36,563 nt of DNA, from the NCBI GenBank assembly GCA_947305065.1, contig CAMZCT010000018.1, positions 1-36,563 of the forward strand. Reading direction: 5' to 3'. The position numbers and the translations under genes were made by a program. Shown in pieces: positions 1 through 7,990 of the stretch (its first letter is position 1; every line of letters begins with the position of its first letter). The notes beneath the pieces are model-generated. The model was not told where the DNA came from, ran no database searches, and saw only the letters and a program-made list of their open reading frames with translations. The stretch comes from an uncultured Mycoplasmatota bacterium. GTDB lineage: Bacteria; Bacillota_I; Bacilli_A; RF39; UBA660.

Positions 1-96
1 TTGAGTGCGACGATTTTATCTTATGGAGCAGTTAAGCAACAGCTTACGAACTATAACGCTCTCTTTCGAAAAGTATTGTATATGAATTCTCATTAA
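1..96 (+). CDS. 3' end of an unidentified gene (partial)
   Basis: The frame is open from the first base of the window to a TAA at 94-96 and encodes 31 residues ending in VLYMNSH. No family can be recognised from so short a tail. Its base composition is less AT-biased than the genes to its right. Because it sits just upstream of an exporter operon with a palindromic promoter, it could be the end of a regulator, but nothing in the residues shows this. It may also be a chance open frame. Confidence 0.3.
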   Translation: MSATILSYGAVKQQLTNYNALFRKVLYMNSH

Positions 97-117
97 ATTT
101 CAATGGTAGTATATGAA

Positions 118-146
118 GATATTATTATAAATGTTATAATAATATC
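118..146 (+). promoter_or_regulatory. Palindromic operator overlapping an extended -10 promoter
   Basis: Two perfect 13-base arms (GATATTATTATAA and its reverse complement) flank the 3-base centre ATG. The right arm contains TGTTATAAT (132-140), an extended -10 element (TGn plus TATAAT); no good -35 is visible. A repressor dimer bound here would cover the -10. The exporter start codon lies about 36 bases downstream behind AAGGAGG (171-177). The arms are followed by no T-run, so a terminator is less likely. Seen directly: palindrome and -10. Inferred: operator function. Confidence 0.55.
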
Positions 147-181
147 ACTGGTCTACAATTAATTTTTTAAAAGGAGGAATT

Positions 182-1120
182 ATGAAAAATATTATTGAAG
201 TTAAGAACTTAACCAAAAAATATAAAGAATTAAAAGCAGTAGATGCTTTGTCTTTTGAAGTACACGAGGGAGAAATATTAGGGCTGTTAGGTCCTAATGG
301 TAGTGGTAAATCAACTACAATAAATTGCTTATTATCTTTATTAAATTATAGTAATGGAAGTATAAAAATATTTGGTAAAGAAATGAAACCGGATTCTTAT
401 GATTTAAAGTCTAAAATAGGAGTAGTATTTCAAGAAGTATCTGTTTTTGATGAACTTACTGTTTATGAAAATATAGATTACTTTTGTGGACTATATATTT
501 CTGATAAGGAAACAAGGAAAAAATATATAGAAGATGCAATAAGTTTAGTAGGATTAGAAGATTTTAAAAAGTTCTATCCTAAAAAATTATCTGGTGGTCT
601 ATTAAGAAGATTAAATATAGCGTGTGGTATAGCACATAAACCTAAACTTATCTTTTTAGATGAGCCAACTGTTGCAGTTGATCCACAAAGTAGAAACAAT
701 ATTTTAGATGGAATCAAGAAATTAAGAGATGATGGAGCAACTATTGTTTATACAACACATTATATGGAAGAAGTAGAAATACTTTGTGATAGAGTTATTA
801 TTCTTGATAAAGGTAAAATATTAGCAGCAGGAACTACTGATGAATTAAAAGAACTTGCTAAAATAGAAGAAAAAATATCAATAGAAGTAAATGATTTAGA
901 AACTAAATACATAGATAAAATAAAAAAGTTAAAAAATGTTGATGAAGTAAAATATAATGGAAATATATTACTTATTACATATAAAAAAGGCAAAAATAAT
1001 CTAGTGGAGATTATGGAGTATTTAAAAGAGGATAGAATTAAATATAATAAAATATTTTCAGAAAGACCAACACTTAATGATGTGTTTCTTGAACTAACAG
1101 GAAAGGAACTTCGTGATTAA
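182..1120 (+). CDS. ABC exporter ATP-binding protein
   Basis: A 312-residue nucleotide-binding subunit that powers the two membrane proteins encoded next to it. Visible motifs: Walker A GPNGSGKST (37-45), Q-loop Gln84, signature LSGG (136-139) followed by LLRR instead of the usual Q/M-QR, Walker B LIFLDEP (156-162), D-loop near 166-168 and switch His193. About 85 C-terminal residues form the extra domain common in DrrA/CcmA-type drug or lipid exporters. Start ATG has AAGGAGG four bases upstream. The stop overlaps the next start by one base (TAATG), so translation is coupled. The substrate cannot be told from sequence; drug, bacteriocin or lipid export are typical for this layout. Confidence 0.93.
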   Translation: MKNIIEVKNLTKKYKELKAVDALSFEVHEGEILGLLGPNGSGKSTTINCLLSLLNYSNGSIKIFGKEMKPDSYDLKSKIGVVFQEVSVFDELTVYENIDYFCGLYISDKETRKKYIEDAISLVGLEDFKKFYPKKLSGGLLRRLNIACGIAHKPKLIFLDEPTVAVDPQSRNNILDGIKKLRDDGATIVYTTHYMEEVEILCDRVIILDKGKILAAGTTDELKELAKIEEKISIEVNDLETKYIDKIKKLKNVDEVKYNGNILLITYKKGKNNLVEIMEYLKEDRIKYNKIFSERPTLNDVFLELTGKELRD

Positions 1121-2301
1121 TGTTTATACATAACTTTAAATACTCCTTAAAAACTCTTTTTAGAAATAAAGCACTAATATTTTGGACTTTTGCCTTTCCA
1201 ATAATATTAGGAACATTTTTTAATATGGCATTTTCAAATATAGAAAGTAGTGAAAAATTAGATATTATAAATATAGCAATTATTAAAAATGATGATTTCA
1301 ATAATAATGAAATATTTAAAACTGCTTTTGAAGAATTAAGTGATAAGAATAATGATGATAGATTATTTGAAACAAGATATACAACTGAGGAAGATGCAAA
1401 AAAATTATTAAAAGATGAAGAAATAGTAGGCTATATGAAATTAGTAAATGATGAGCCAAAATTAACCTTTACAACAAGTGGAATTAACGAAACAATATTT
1501 AAGTATGTATCAGAAGAAATAGCACAAACAAGTAATATTATAAAAAACTTATCAGAAGAAGAAATAAAAAAAGAGATGATAGCCGGTAATTATAATATTG
1601 ATTATGAAAGTATTTATAATAGTGTAATGGAATTGACCGAAGAAGATAATGTACGACTTAATAATGTTTCAAATAGTAATTTAGGTTATACAATGATAGA
1701 GTTTTATACACTTATAGCAATGGCTTGTTTATATGGAGGAATATTAGGTGCAGTTGCAATAAATCAAAATTTAGCCAATATGACTAATCAAGGAAAGAGA
1801 GTATCAGTATCACCAACTTCAAAAGGAAAAATCATTTTAAGTAGTGTTCTTGCTAGTTATATTACACAATTAGTAGGAGTTGCTCTTTTATTCCTTTATA
1901 CGATATTTGTTTTAAAAGTTGACTATGGTAATAAACTAGGATTAGATATTGCTTTAGCAATGGCAGGAAGTTTAGCTGGATTATCATTAGGAGTAGCGGT
2001 TGCAACTACGATAAAGTCAAATGATAATGTTAAAACAGGAATTATTATAGCAATTACAATGTTAGGATGTTTTTTGTCTGGTATGATGGGGATAACAATG
2101 AAATATATAATTGATAAAAATATTCCAATTATAAACAAATTAAATCCTGCAAGTATGATCACGGATGGCTTTTATTCACTATATTACTATGACACATTAG
2201 ATAGATATATTTTTGATATTGGAAGTTTACTTATTTTTGCTTTAATATTGATAGCAATTTCTTATATCAGTTTAAGGAGGCAAAAATATGACAGTATTTA
2301 A
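1120..2301 (+). CDS. ABC-2 type permease, first subunit
   Basis: A 393-residue membrane protein of the ABC-2 permease type. One membrane segment lies at about residues 18-36, followed by an extracytoplasmic region of about 150 residues rich in Asp/Glu/Asn, then five hydrophobic segments in the second half (from about residue 190). This is the usual plan of ABC2_membrane_3-type exporters. It overlaps the ATPase gene by one base and the next permease gene by 14 bases, so the three are one operon. It likely pairs with the following gene as a heterodimeric channel. Transported substrate unknown. Confidence 0.88.
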   Translation: MFIHNFKYSLKTLFRNKALIFWTFAFPIILGTFFNMAFSNIESSEKLDIINIAIIKNDDFNNNEIFKTAFEELSDKNNDDRLFETRYTTEEDAKKLLKDEEIVGYMKLVNDEPKLTFTTSGINETIFKYVSEEIAQTSNIIKNLSEEEIKKEMIAGNYNIDYESIYNSVMELTEEDNVRLNNVSNSNLGYTMIEFYTLIAMACLYGGILGAVAINQNLANMTNQGKRVSVSPTSKGKIILSSVLASYITQLVGVALLFLYTIFVLKVDYGNKLGLDIALAMAGSLAGLSLGVAVATTIKSNDNVKTGIIIAITMLGCFLSGMMGITMKYIIDKNIPIINKLNPASMITDGFYSLYYYDTLDRYIFDIGSLLIFALILIAISYISLRRQKYDSI

Positions 2302-3436
2302 AACATTTTTGAAAATATTAAATAGAAACAAATTTATCATAATTCTATATACAGTTTTTTTAATTGGATTTGGTGGATTCAATATGCAGACAAGTGATAA
2401 TAGTACAAACTTTGTTGCAAGCAAACCAGATATTATGATAGTAAATTATGATGAAGAAAAAGGAATTACAAAAGATTTAATAAAATACATAACAGATAAT
2501 AGCAACATAATAGAATTAAATAATAATGAAGAAGCAATAAATGATGGACTATTTTATAGAGATGTAAATTATGTAATTTATATTCCTAAAAATTATGGTA
2601 AAGATTTTATGGATGGTAAAAATCCAGAAATAAATATAAAAAGTACAGGAGATTATCAATCATCATTTGCTGAAATGTTATTATCAAGGTATATTAAAGT
2701 TGCAAATATATATCAAAAAAGTATGAAGAATGAAGATGAGTTAATTAGTAAAATAAATGAAACCCTATCTAAACAAAGTGAAGTTGAAATAACTTCTAAA
2801 CTTGATACAGATAGTTTAGCCAAAGCAACGTTTTACTATAATTTTGCAAGTTATAGCATTTTGGCTTGTTTGATATATGTAATATGTCTAATTCTATCGA
2901 GTTTTAAAGATATTAAGATTCAAAAAAGAACTATAATAAGTAGTACAAATTATAGAAAACTTAATAGACAATTACTATTATCAAACAGTTTATTTTCTAT
3001 AATATTATGGGGTGTGTATGTTGCATTAAGTTTTGTTTTAATTGGAGATGTAATGTTTTCTAATCAAGGAATAATTTATTTAATAAATTCATTTATATTT
3101 ACCATGTGTGCAACTACTATTGCTTTGTTTATAGGAAATTTAGTTTCAAATAAAAATGCAATAAATGGTATAGTCAATGTAATAGCATTAGGATCAAGTT
3201 TCTTATGTGGTGCTTTTGTTCCTATGGAATGGCTACCAGATGGAGTATTGAAAATTGCTCATATTTTGCCATCTTATTATTATATAAGTAGTAATGAATC
3301 TTTAAAGACATTAGAAGTATTTAATTTAGAAACAATGCAACCTATTATAACAAATATGATAGTAATTTTGGGGTTCTCAATATTATTTATTATATTAACT
3401 AATATAGTTTCAAAAAGAAAACAAAAAATAGGATAA
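2288..3436 (+). CDS. ABC-2 type permease, second subunit
   Basis: A 382-residue membrane protein with the same architecture as its upstream neighbour: one N-terminal membrane segment (about 14-32), a large extracytoplasmic domain to about residue 180, and a group of hydrophobic helices to the C-terminus, with a short basic tail (SKRKQKIG). Start ATG is preceded by AAGGAGG inside the end of the previous gene. The two permeases and the ATPase form a complete exporter. Sequence gives no clue to the cargo. Confidence 0.87.
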   Translation: MTVFKTFLKILNRNKFIIILYTVFLIGFGGFNMQTSDNSTNFVASKPDIMIVNYDEEKGITKDLIKYITDNSNIIELNNNEEAINDGLFYRDVNYVIYIPKNYGKDFMDGKNPEINIKSTGDYQSSFAEMLLSRYIKVANIYQKSMKNEDELISKINETLSKQSEVEITSKLDTDSLAKATFYYNFASYSILACLIYVICLILSSFKDIKIQKRTIISSTNYRKLNRQLLLSNSLFSIILWGVYVALSFVLIGDVMFSNQGIIYLINSFIFTMCATTIALFIGNLVSNKNAINGIVNVIALGSSFLCGAFVPMEWLPDGVLKIAHILPSYYYISSNESLKTLEVFNLETMQPIITNMIVILGFSILFIILTNIVSKRKQKIG

Positions 3437-3440
3437 AGGG

Positions 3441-3456
3441 TATGGGAATTCCCATA
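3441..3456. repeat. 16-base perfect palindrome after the exporter operon
   Basis: TATGGGAATTCCCATA is fully self-complementary, four bases after the exporter stop codon. As RNA it could form a 6-bp stem with an AATT loop, but the nearest T-rich tract starts about 14 bases later (3470 onward), so it is at best a weak terminator. It also falls at the 3' edge of the recombinase relic on the other strand. Confidence 0.4.
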
Positions 3457-3791
3457 GTAGAATTTAATTCTTTTTCTTTTTCAAGTTGTTTAGTTAATAT
3501 ATCTAGTTTTTCATTTATTACTTTTAAATCTTCTTTAAAGTCATCAAGTTGAACAACTTCAGACATATATGCTTTTTTGATTCTTTCTTTTTGCTTAGTT
3601 AAGTTAATTATCTCTCGTTCTATATCAGATTTATCAACTGACTTTTCTTTATCTGCAAATAGAGGTTAGAATAACTCATTATACTCATTATAAAATTTTA
3701 ATAATTGACCAACAATCTTTTCAAATTCTTCTTCAACATAGGACTCTCTAATATTTTCTTTACAATTATCACAACCTTTCTTAGACACAAA
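3450..3791 (-). pseudogene. Remnant of a large serine recombinase (C-terminal part)
   Basis: Read on the minus strand, this stretch encodes the typical end of a large serine recombinase: KKGCDNCKENIRESYVEEEF (end of the zinc-ribbon and following helix), a TAA stop at 3666-3668, then in the same frame a coiled-coil segment (DIEREIINLTKQKERIKKAY, VQLDDFKEDLKVINEKLDIL). The catalytic N-terminal domain and most of the zinc ribbon are absent; the frame ends upstream at the tRNA terminator. Truncation plus an internal stop mark it as a dead gene. It explains most of the otherwise gene-free region 3437-3791. Family call rests on the characteristic motif order, not on a search. Confidence 0.72.
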
Positions 3792-3814
3792 AAACTTAAT
3801 TATTTCTAATTAAG
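3789..3814 (-). terminator. Terminator of tRNA-Gly
   Basis: On the minus strand an 8-bp perfect stem CTTAATTA/TAATTAAG with a GAAA loop is followed directly by six T, 40 bases after the tRNA end. Weak by GC content but correctly shaped and placed. Confidence 0.65.
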
Positions 3815-3853
3815 CTTTATCTCAACATCGGTTGTTCCGACGATTTTTACAAA

Positions 3854-3927
3854 TGGAGCAGGTGATGGGAATCGAACCCACGTTATCAGCTTGGAAGGCT
3901 GAAGCTCTACCATTAAACTACACCTGC
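3854..3927 (-). tRNA. tRNA-Gly (anticodon TCC)
   Basis: A 74-nt cloverleaf including an encoded CCA. Acceptor stem GCAGGTG pairs with CACCTGC; anticodon stem TCAGC/GCTGA holds loop CTTCCAA, giving anticodon TCC, which reads GGA and GGG. The T-arm contains GGGTTCGATTCCC. A good promoter lies just upstream and a hairpin terminator downstream, so it can be an independent transcript, although murE upstream shows no clear terminator. Confidence 0.97.
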
Positions 3928-3944
3928 ATCAGTAGGCATCTTTA

Positions 3945-3972
3945 ATTATACTAGAATTTCTTAAAATTGCAA
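3945..3972 (-). promoter_or_regulatory. Promoter of tRNA-Gly
   Basis: TTGCAA (-35, 3967-3972) and TATAAT (-10, 3945-3950) on the minus strand with a 16-base spacer; predicted start about 10 bases before the mature tRNA 5' end. Flanked by an 8-base inverted repeat AGTAGGCA (3931-3938) / TGCCTACT (3980-3987). Confidence 0.7.
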
Positions 3973-4024
3973 GTTTTTCTGCCTACTTTTTAAATAAAAA
4001 TACTCAATTACCCCATATTTCATA

Positions 4025-5392
4025 CTATTTATGACTTTTTAAATAATTTCTAACTTCTTCAGCATCATCAAAATGTACTTTTTCATGACCTAGTATTTGA
4101 TAATCCTCATGTCCTTTACCTAGTAGTAAAACAACGTCATCATCCTTAATCATGTCTAAAGCTTTAACTATAGCTTTTCTTCTATCTAATACAACTTCAT
4201 AATTATCTTTATCTACTCCAGCAAGTATATCATCCATTATCTTCTGTGGATCTTCTGTACGTGGATTATCTGAAGTAAATACAACATAGTCACTCTTTGT
4301 AACCGCTATATTACCCATAATAGGTCTTTTCTTTGGGTCTCTATCTCCTCCACATCCAATTAGAGTAATTACTTTTCCATGAACGGTACCAACAAATGCA
4401 TCAATTATTTTTTCTACAGCATCAGGAGTATGAGCATAGTCAATTACTGCTTCACCCTTACCTACTCTTATTTGTTCACATCTACCTTTAGGTGGATATA
4501 CATCTTTTGTAACACCAATAATATCTTCTACTTTATATCCTACTAAATGAGCGAATGCCAATGCAGTTAAATAATTATATACGTTAAAACTACTTCTTAA
4601 ATTCGTTTCAACTTCATATTTTTTATTTTCAACATTTATATCTAATAGAGTTCCCTTTTCCGTATCAGAGTACTTATTGATTTTATAATCCTTACCACTT
4701 TTACCAAGTGTTACACAATCTTTATATTTTTCCAACCACTTATCAGCATATTTATCATCTACATTAACAATCATCTTACCTTTTAATCGCTTTAATAATA
4801 ATAATTTTGCATCTAAATAATTATCCATCGTCTTATGATAATCCAAGTGATCTTGCGTTAAATTGGTAAAAGCAGCTACCTTATACTCTATTCCTTTTAC
4901 TCTTTCTTGATGAAGAGCATGAGAACTAACCTCCATAATTACTGCTTCACATTTTTTATTCTTAGCAGTTAATAGTAACTCATATAAATCCAATATGTTA
5001 GGTGTAGTATTAGGTAATTCAACTACTTCTTCTCCTGGAACATAGAATCCTATTGTTCCTATATAAGCAGTCTTCCTCCCTAGCTTATTTAAAATTTGAT
5101 AAGTTAAATAAGCTGTAGTAGTTTTTCCATTAGTACCTGTAACTCCTAAAATATCCATTTTATTAACTTCATTAGCATAGTTTTCAGATACATAATCCGT
5201 TAACCATTTATTAGTATCCTTTACTATTAACTTTTCAACATTACAATCTACATCTTCTTCAACAACTACTTTAATAGCACCATTTTCAATCGCCTTGTTA
5301 ACAAAGCTATGTCCATCCACAGTTGCACCTCTTAAAGCAACGAAGGTATCTCCTTTTTCAATTTTACGAGAGTCTATTTTAACATTAATCAT
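4025..5392 (-). CDS. murE: UDP-MurNAc-tripeptide synthetase MurE
   Basis: Cytoplasmic Mur ligase adding the third amino acid to UDP-MurNAc-L-Ala-D-Glu with ATP. Visible: N-terminal IDSRKIEKGDTFVALRG typical of MurE, P-loop GVTGTNGKTTT (about 83-93), the YLDAKLLLLKRL segment with the Lys expected to be carbamylated, and DNPR (about 375-378), the motif associated with meso-diaminopimelate specificity rather than lysine. The start used here is an ATG preceded by AGGTGG at six bases; an upstream in-frame ATG at 5407 lies at or before the predicted transcription start and would place the ribosome site inside the gene. Length (455) is somewhat short of the usual 480-500. No other Mur gene is nearby. 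Confidence 0.95.
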   Translation of the reverse strand: MINVKIDSRKIEKGDTFVALRGATVDGHSFVNKAIENGAIKVVVEEDVDCNVEKLIVKDTNKWLTDYVSENYANEVNKMDILGVTGTNGKTTTAYLTYQILNKLGRKTAYIGTIGFYVPGEEVVELPNTTPNILDLYELLLTAKNKKCEAVIMEVSSHALHQERVKGIEYKVAAFTNLTQDHLDYHKTMDNYLDAKLLLLKRLKGKMIVNVDDKYADKWLEKYKDCVTLGKSGKDYKINKYSDTEKGTLLDINVENKKYEVETNLRSSFNVYNYLTALAFAHLVGYKVEDIIGVTKDVYPPKGRCEQIRVGKGEAVIDYAHTPDAVEKIIDAFVGTVHGKVITLIGCGGDRDPKKRPIMGNIAVTKSDYVVFTSDNPRTEDPQKIMDDILAGVDKDNYEVVLDRRKAIVKALDMIKDDDVVLLLGKGHEDYQILGHEKVHFDDAEEVRNYLKSHK

Positions 5393-5410
5393 ATTATTCC
5401 ACCTCATACA

Positions 5411-5439
5411 ATAATAATATCATAATATTTATTACTCAA
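5411..5439 (-). promoter_or_regulatory. Promoter of murE
   Basis: Minus-strand TTGAGT (5434-5439) and TATTAT (5411-5416) with a 17-base spacer. The predicted start, near 5404, gives a leader of about 12 bases before the ATG at 5392, which supports that start over the ATG at 5407. Confidence 0.55.
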
Positions 5440-5496
5440 TTACAATTATTCCACAAAAAAATAATTAATATTTAAAAATCCACAGTTACTGATTTG

Positions 5497-5524
5497 TTAA
5501 CTAAATAATGATTTTTAATATAAT
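5497..5524 (+). promoter_or_regulatory. Candidate promoter of the uraA-upp leader
   Basis: TTAACT (5497-5502) and TATAAT (5519-5524), spacer 16. It would give a leader of about 100 bases before the short ORF at 5630. A second TATAAT at 5565-5570 lacks a -35. The region 5408-5629 holds nothing else recognisable. Confidence 0.45.
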
Positions 5525-5629
5525 TTAAACAAGAAAGTATAAGAAGAACAAACTGATTTAAAAATATAATTTTTTTACTCTTGTATTTTATAAATTTTTA
5601 TATTATTATGTAAACAAGGGTGGATTTTT

Positions 5630-5743
5630 ATGAATAGATTACTTAGTAAAATTAGTTCAACAGAAGAAATTACTAAAGTTCCTAGTACTTTTAAAAAAGG
5701 ACTAGTTTTCCTATTCTTATCTATTATTACTTTATTTATATAG
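5630..5743 (+). CDS. 37-residue leader peptide or small membrane protein before uraA
   Basis: ATG at 5630 follows GGGTGG at a suitable distance and opens a 37-codon frame. The peptide has a polar N-terminal half and a hydrophobic tail (LVFLFLSIITLFI), so it could be a one-span membrane peptide. The RNA of its last 13 codons is very U-rich, and its TAG stop is immediately followed by the stem of a strong terminator (the G of TAG is the first paired base). This arrangement resembles the pyrBI leader peptide of enterobacteria, where a ribosome close behind RNA polymerase blocks the terminator when UTP is scarce. Downstream genes import and salvage uracil, which fits. A regulatory role is inference; an unrelated small protein with its own terminator is the alternative. 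Confidence 0.6.
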   Translation: MNRLLSKISSTEEITKVPSTFKKGLVFLFLSIITLFI

Positions 5744-5775
5744 AAGATATTTTTCCTAAAATATCTTCTTTTTTT
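5743..5775 (+). terminator. Terminator/attenuator before uraA
   Basis: An 11-bp perfect stem GAAGATATTTT/AAAATATCTTC with loop TCCT and seven following T. It lies between the leader ORF and uraA; without read-through uraA would need another promoter, and none is visible in the 33 bases before its ribosome site. Confidence 0.85.
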
Positions 5776-5823
5776 AAATAAGTTCAACCCTAGAAGGAGG
5801 AGATTTTTATAAAAAACAAAAAA

Positions 5824-7332
5824 ATGATGTACGACATCGATGAGATGCCACCAGTTGGCAAAAGCTTAATTCTTGCCATACAACACGTATTTGCAATGTT
5901 TGGAGCAACGGTCCTAGTTCCAATCTTAGTAAATGCTGCAATTAGTAAAGCAGGAGTAGATGGCGAAGCACTATCAATTGCAGTTGCTCTAGTAACTGCA
6001 GGCTTAGGAACTTTGATTTATATAGCCTGCACAAGAGCAAAATCACCAGTTTTTTTAGGTAGCTCATTTGCATTCATTGCACCTATTTCTGCAGCATACA
6101 TAGCAGGAGCTAGTAAAGGTGGTTTAAGCGGTGGCCTTGCTGGGGCTATGACTGGTATCATGGTAATTGGTATTATTTATGTTATAGTATCAATCATCAT
6201 AAAAATAGCTGGTAAAGCATGGATAGACAAGATTTTACCACCAATAGTTATTGGACCAATGATTATGATTATAGGACTAGGATTAGCAGGAAGTGCTGTT
6301 GGTAATATTTTTGACACTAGCATTGCTGTTAAAGGAATTGCTTGGAAAGGTCCAGTAGTAGCACTTATTACTTTCTTAACAACTGCTTTAATTATGACTA
6401 GAGCCAAGGGATTCTTTAAAATAATTCCATTTTTAGTAGGAATAGTAGTTGGTTATCTAGCTTCATGTGTTCTTGGTTTAGTAAACTTTGAAGCTGTTAA
6501 AGCAGCAGCTTGGTTCCAAGTACCAAAATTCCATATCCCATTTGTTAGTTATAAACCAAATATACTAATTGCTTTAACTATGGCTCCTATCGCTTTAGTA
6601 ACAATGGCCGAGCATATAGGTGATCATAAAGCATTAAGTACAATAATTAATAGAGATTTATTACAAGAGCCAGGTCTAGATAGAACCTTGATGGGTGATG
6701 GACTTGCAACGTTCGTCGCTGGTTTATTAGGTGGACCTGCAAATACAACATATGGAGAAAATACTTCTGTAGTTGGTATGACAAGAAACGCATCTGTTGG
6801 AGTAATCGGAATTGCAGCTGTAATTGCAATTATTCTAGGTTTCTTAGGTAAATTTACAGCCTTAGTACAAACTATACCAAATCCAGTTCTTGGTGGTGTA
6901 TGTCTTTTACTATACGGTTTTATTGCCGTTAATGGCTTAAAAGTATTAATACTAAATAAAACAGATTTCTCTATCAACAAAAATATTATCATAGCATCTG
7001 CTATGCTAGTATTAGGCTTAGGTGGAGCTGCTTTCTCAATAGCAACAGGTAAAGGTTTATCAGTTGAAATATCTGGTATGAGTTTAGCAGCTATAGCTGG
7101 TATCTTACTAAATTTATTAATTCCTGATGAAGATTCTGAAGAAGAAGTTGTTGTAGAAATAAAAGAAGATACTACCAAAATCAAAGAAGAAGCTATTTCT
7201 AAAATTGATGAATTAAAAAGAGCTATTAAAGAAGAATTAACAATAGAGTTAAAAGATGAATTACTAGATGAAATTAAAACTGAATTAGATAAAAGTAACA
7301 AGAGTAAAAGAGGTAAAAAAGAAAATAAATGA
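5824..7332 (+). CDS. uraA: Uracil permease (NCS2 family) with long C-terminal tail
   Basis: Membrane transporter importing uracil with protons. The 502-residue protein begins with [20 protein letters not shown] typical of UraA/PyrP and has about 14 hydrophobic segments. MAEHIGDH carries the conserved substrate-site Glu, and [16 protein letters not shown] is the family motif. The core ends near residue 435 (LLIPDE); about 65 further residues form a charged, Glu/Lys-rich helix likely to be a coiled coil, longer than usual. The ribosome site AAGGAGG (5794-5800) is 23 bases before this ATG but eight before an in-frame ATA at 5809, so translation may start at AUA (IKNKKMMYD). The stop overlaps upp by ATGA, so the two are coupled. 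Confidence 0.94.
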   Translation: MMYDIDEMPPVGKSLILAIQHVFAMFGATVLVPILVNAAISKAGVDGEALSIAVALVTAGLGTLIYIACTRAKSPVFLGSSFAFIAPISAAYIAGASKGGLSGGLAGAMTGIMVIGIIYVIVSIIIKIAGKAWIDKILPPIVIGPMIMIIGLGLAGSAVGNIFDTSIAVKGIAWKGPVVALITFLTTALIMTRAKGFFKIIPFLVGIVVGYLASCVLGLVNFEAVKAAAWFQVPKFHIPFVSYKPNILIALTMAPIALVTMAEHIGDHKALSTIINRDLLQEPGLDRTLMGDGLATFVAGLLGGPANTTYGENTSVVGMTRNASVGVIGIAAVIAIILGFLGKFTALVQTIPNPVLGGVCLLLYGFIAVNGLKVLILNKTDFSINKNIIIASAMLVLGLGGAAFSIATGKGLSVEISGMSLAAIAGILLNLLIPDEDSEEEVVVEIKEDTTKIKEEAISKIDELKRAIKEELTIELKDELLDEIKTELDKSNKSKRGKKENK

Positions 7333-7958
7333 AAAATGTGATTGAATTAAAACATCCCTTAATTGAACACAAATTAGCAATATTAAGAGATAAAAAAACA
7401 GGAACAAAAGAGTTCCGTGAACTAGTAGAAGAAATTGCCATGTTTTTATGTTACGAAGCTTTAGCTGACGCTACATTGGAAACAGTTGAAATTGAAACAC
7501 CACTTTGTAAAATAAAAACAGGTAAAATAAATGATGATCATTATGCTTTTATTCCTATATTAAGAGCAGGGATGGGTATGTTAGACGGTGTAATTACAGT
7601 AATGCCTAACGCTAAAATAGGTCACATAGGAATGTATCGAAATGAAAAAACATTTGAACCTGTTAATTACTTCTTTAAAGTTCCAAAAGACATAGAAAAA
7701 AGAGAAGTAATAATAATTGATCCTATGTTAGCAACTGGTGGATCTGCTATCGATGCTATAGATTTATTAAAAAGTAAAGGCGTTACAAAAATTAAATTCT
7801 TGTGTATTATATCTGCTCCTGAAGGATTAAAACTTGTAACAAAGAAACATCCAGATGTTAAAATATATACTGCACATATAGATGATCATTTAAATGAAAA
7901 TAAATATATTGTTCCAGGACTTGGTGATGCTGGAGATAGAATTTATGGAACAAAATAG
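7329..7958 (+). CDS. upp: Uracil phosphoribosyltransferase
   Basis: Converts uracil and PRPP to UMP in the cytoplasm, trapping uracil brought in by UraA. The 209-residue length is normal for the family. [10 protein letters not shown] (131-140) is the PRPP-binding loop and [12 protein letters not shown] near the C-terminus is the uracil-binding segment. Translation is coupled to uraA through the ATGA overlap. A strong terminator begins at the last base of its stop codon. The pair forms a complete uptake and salvage unit. Confidence 0.97.
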   Translation: MKNVIELKHPLIEHKLAILRDKKTGTKEFRELVEEIAMFLCYEALADATLETVEIETPLCKIKTGKINDDHYAFIPILRAGMGMLDGVITVMPNAKIGHIGMYRNEKTFEPVNYFFKVPKDIEKREVIIIDPMLATGGSAIDAIDLLKSKGVTKIKFLCIISAPEGLKLVTKKHPDVKIYTAHIDDHLNENKYIVPGLGDAGDRIYGTK

Positions 7959-7981
7959 AATCGCAAATGCGATTCTTTTTT
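7958..7981 (+). terminator. Terminator of uraA-upp
   Basis: Perfect 7-bp stem GAATCGC/GCGATTC with loop AAAT, followed by six T. Confidence 0.88.
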
Positions 7982-7990
7982 ATTTTATAC

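Noticed and set aside
3826..3847. Hairpin-like ATCGG/CCGA(c)GAT followed by TTTTT on the plus strand next to the tRNA
   Set aside because: There is no plus-strand gene ending before it except the distant exporter, and the stem has a bulge; its role is unclear, so it is not annotated.
5575..5787. A 70-codon minus-strand frame in the uraA leader
   Set aside because: It runs through the terminator hairpin and overlaps the better supported plus-strand leader ORF; it has no good ribosome site.
6624..7301. A 225-codon open frame antisense to uraA
   Set aside because: It has no ribosome site, lies wholly within a well-supported gene, and its Ser/Ile/Pro-rich composition is what AT-rich coding DNA gives on the opposite strand.
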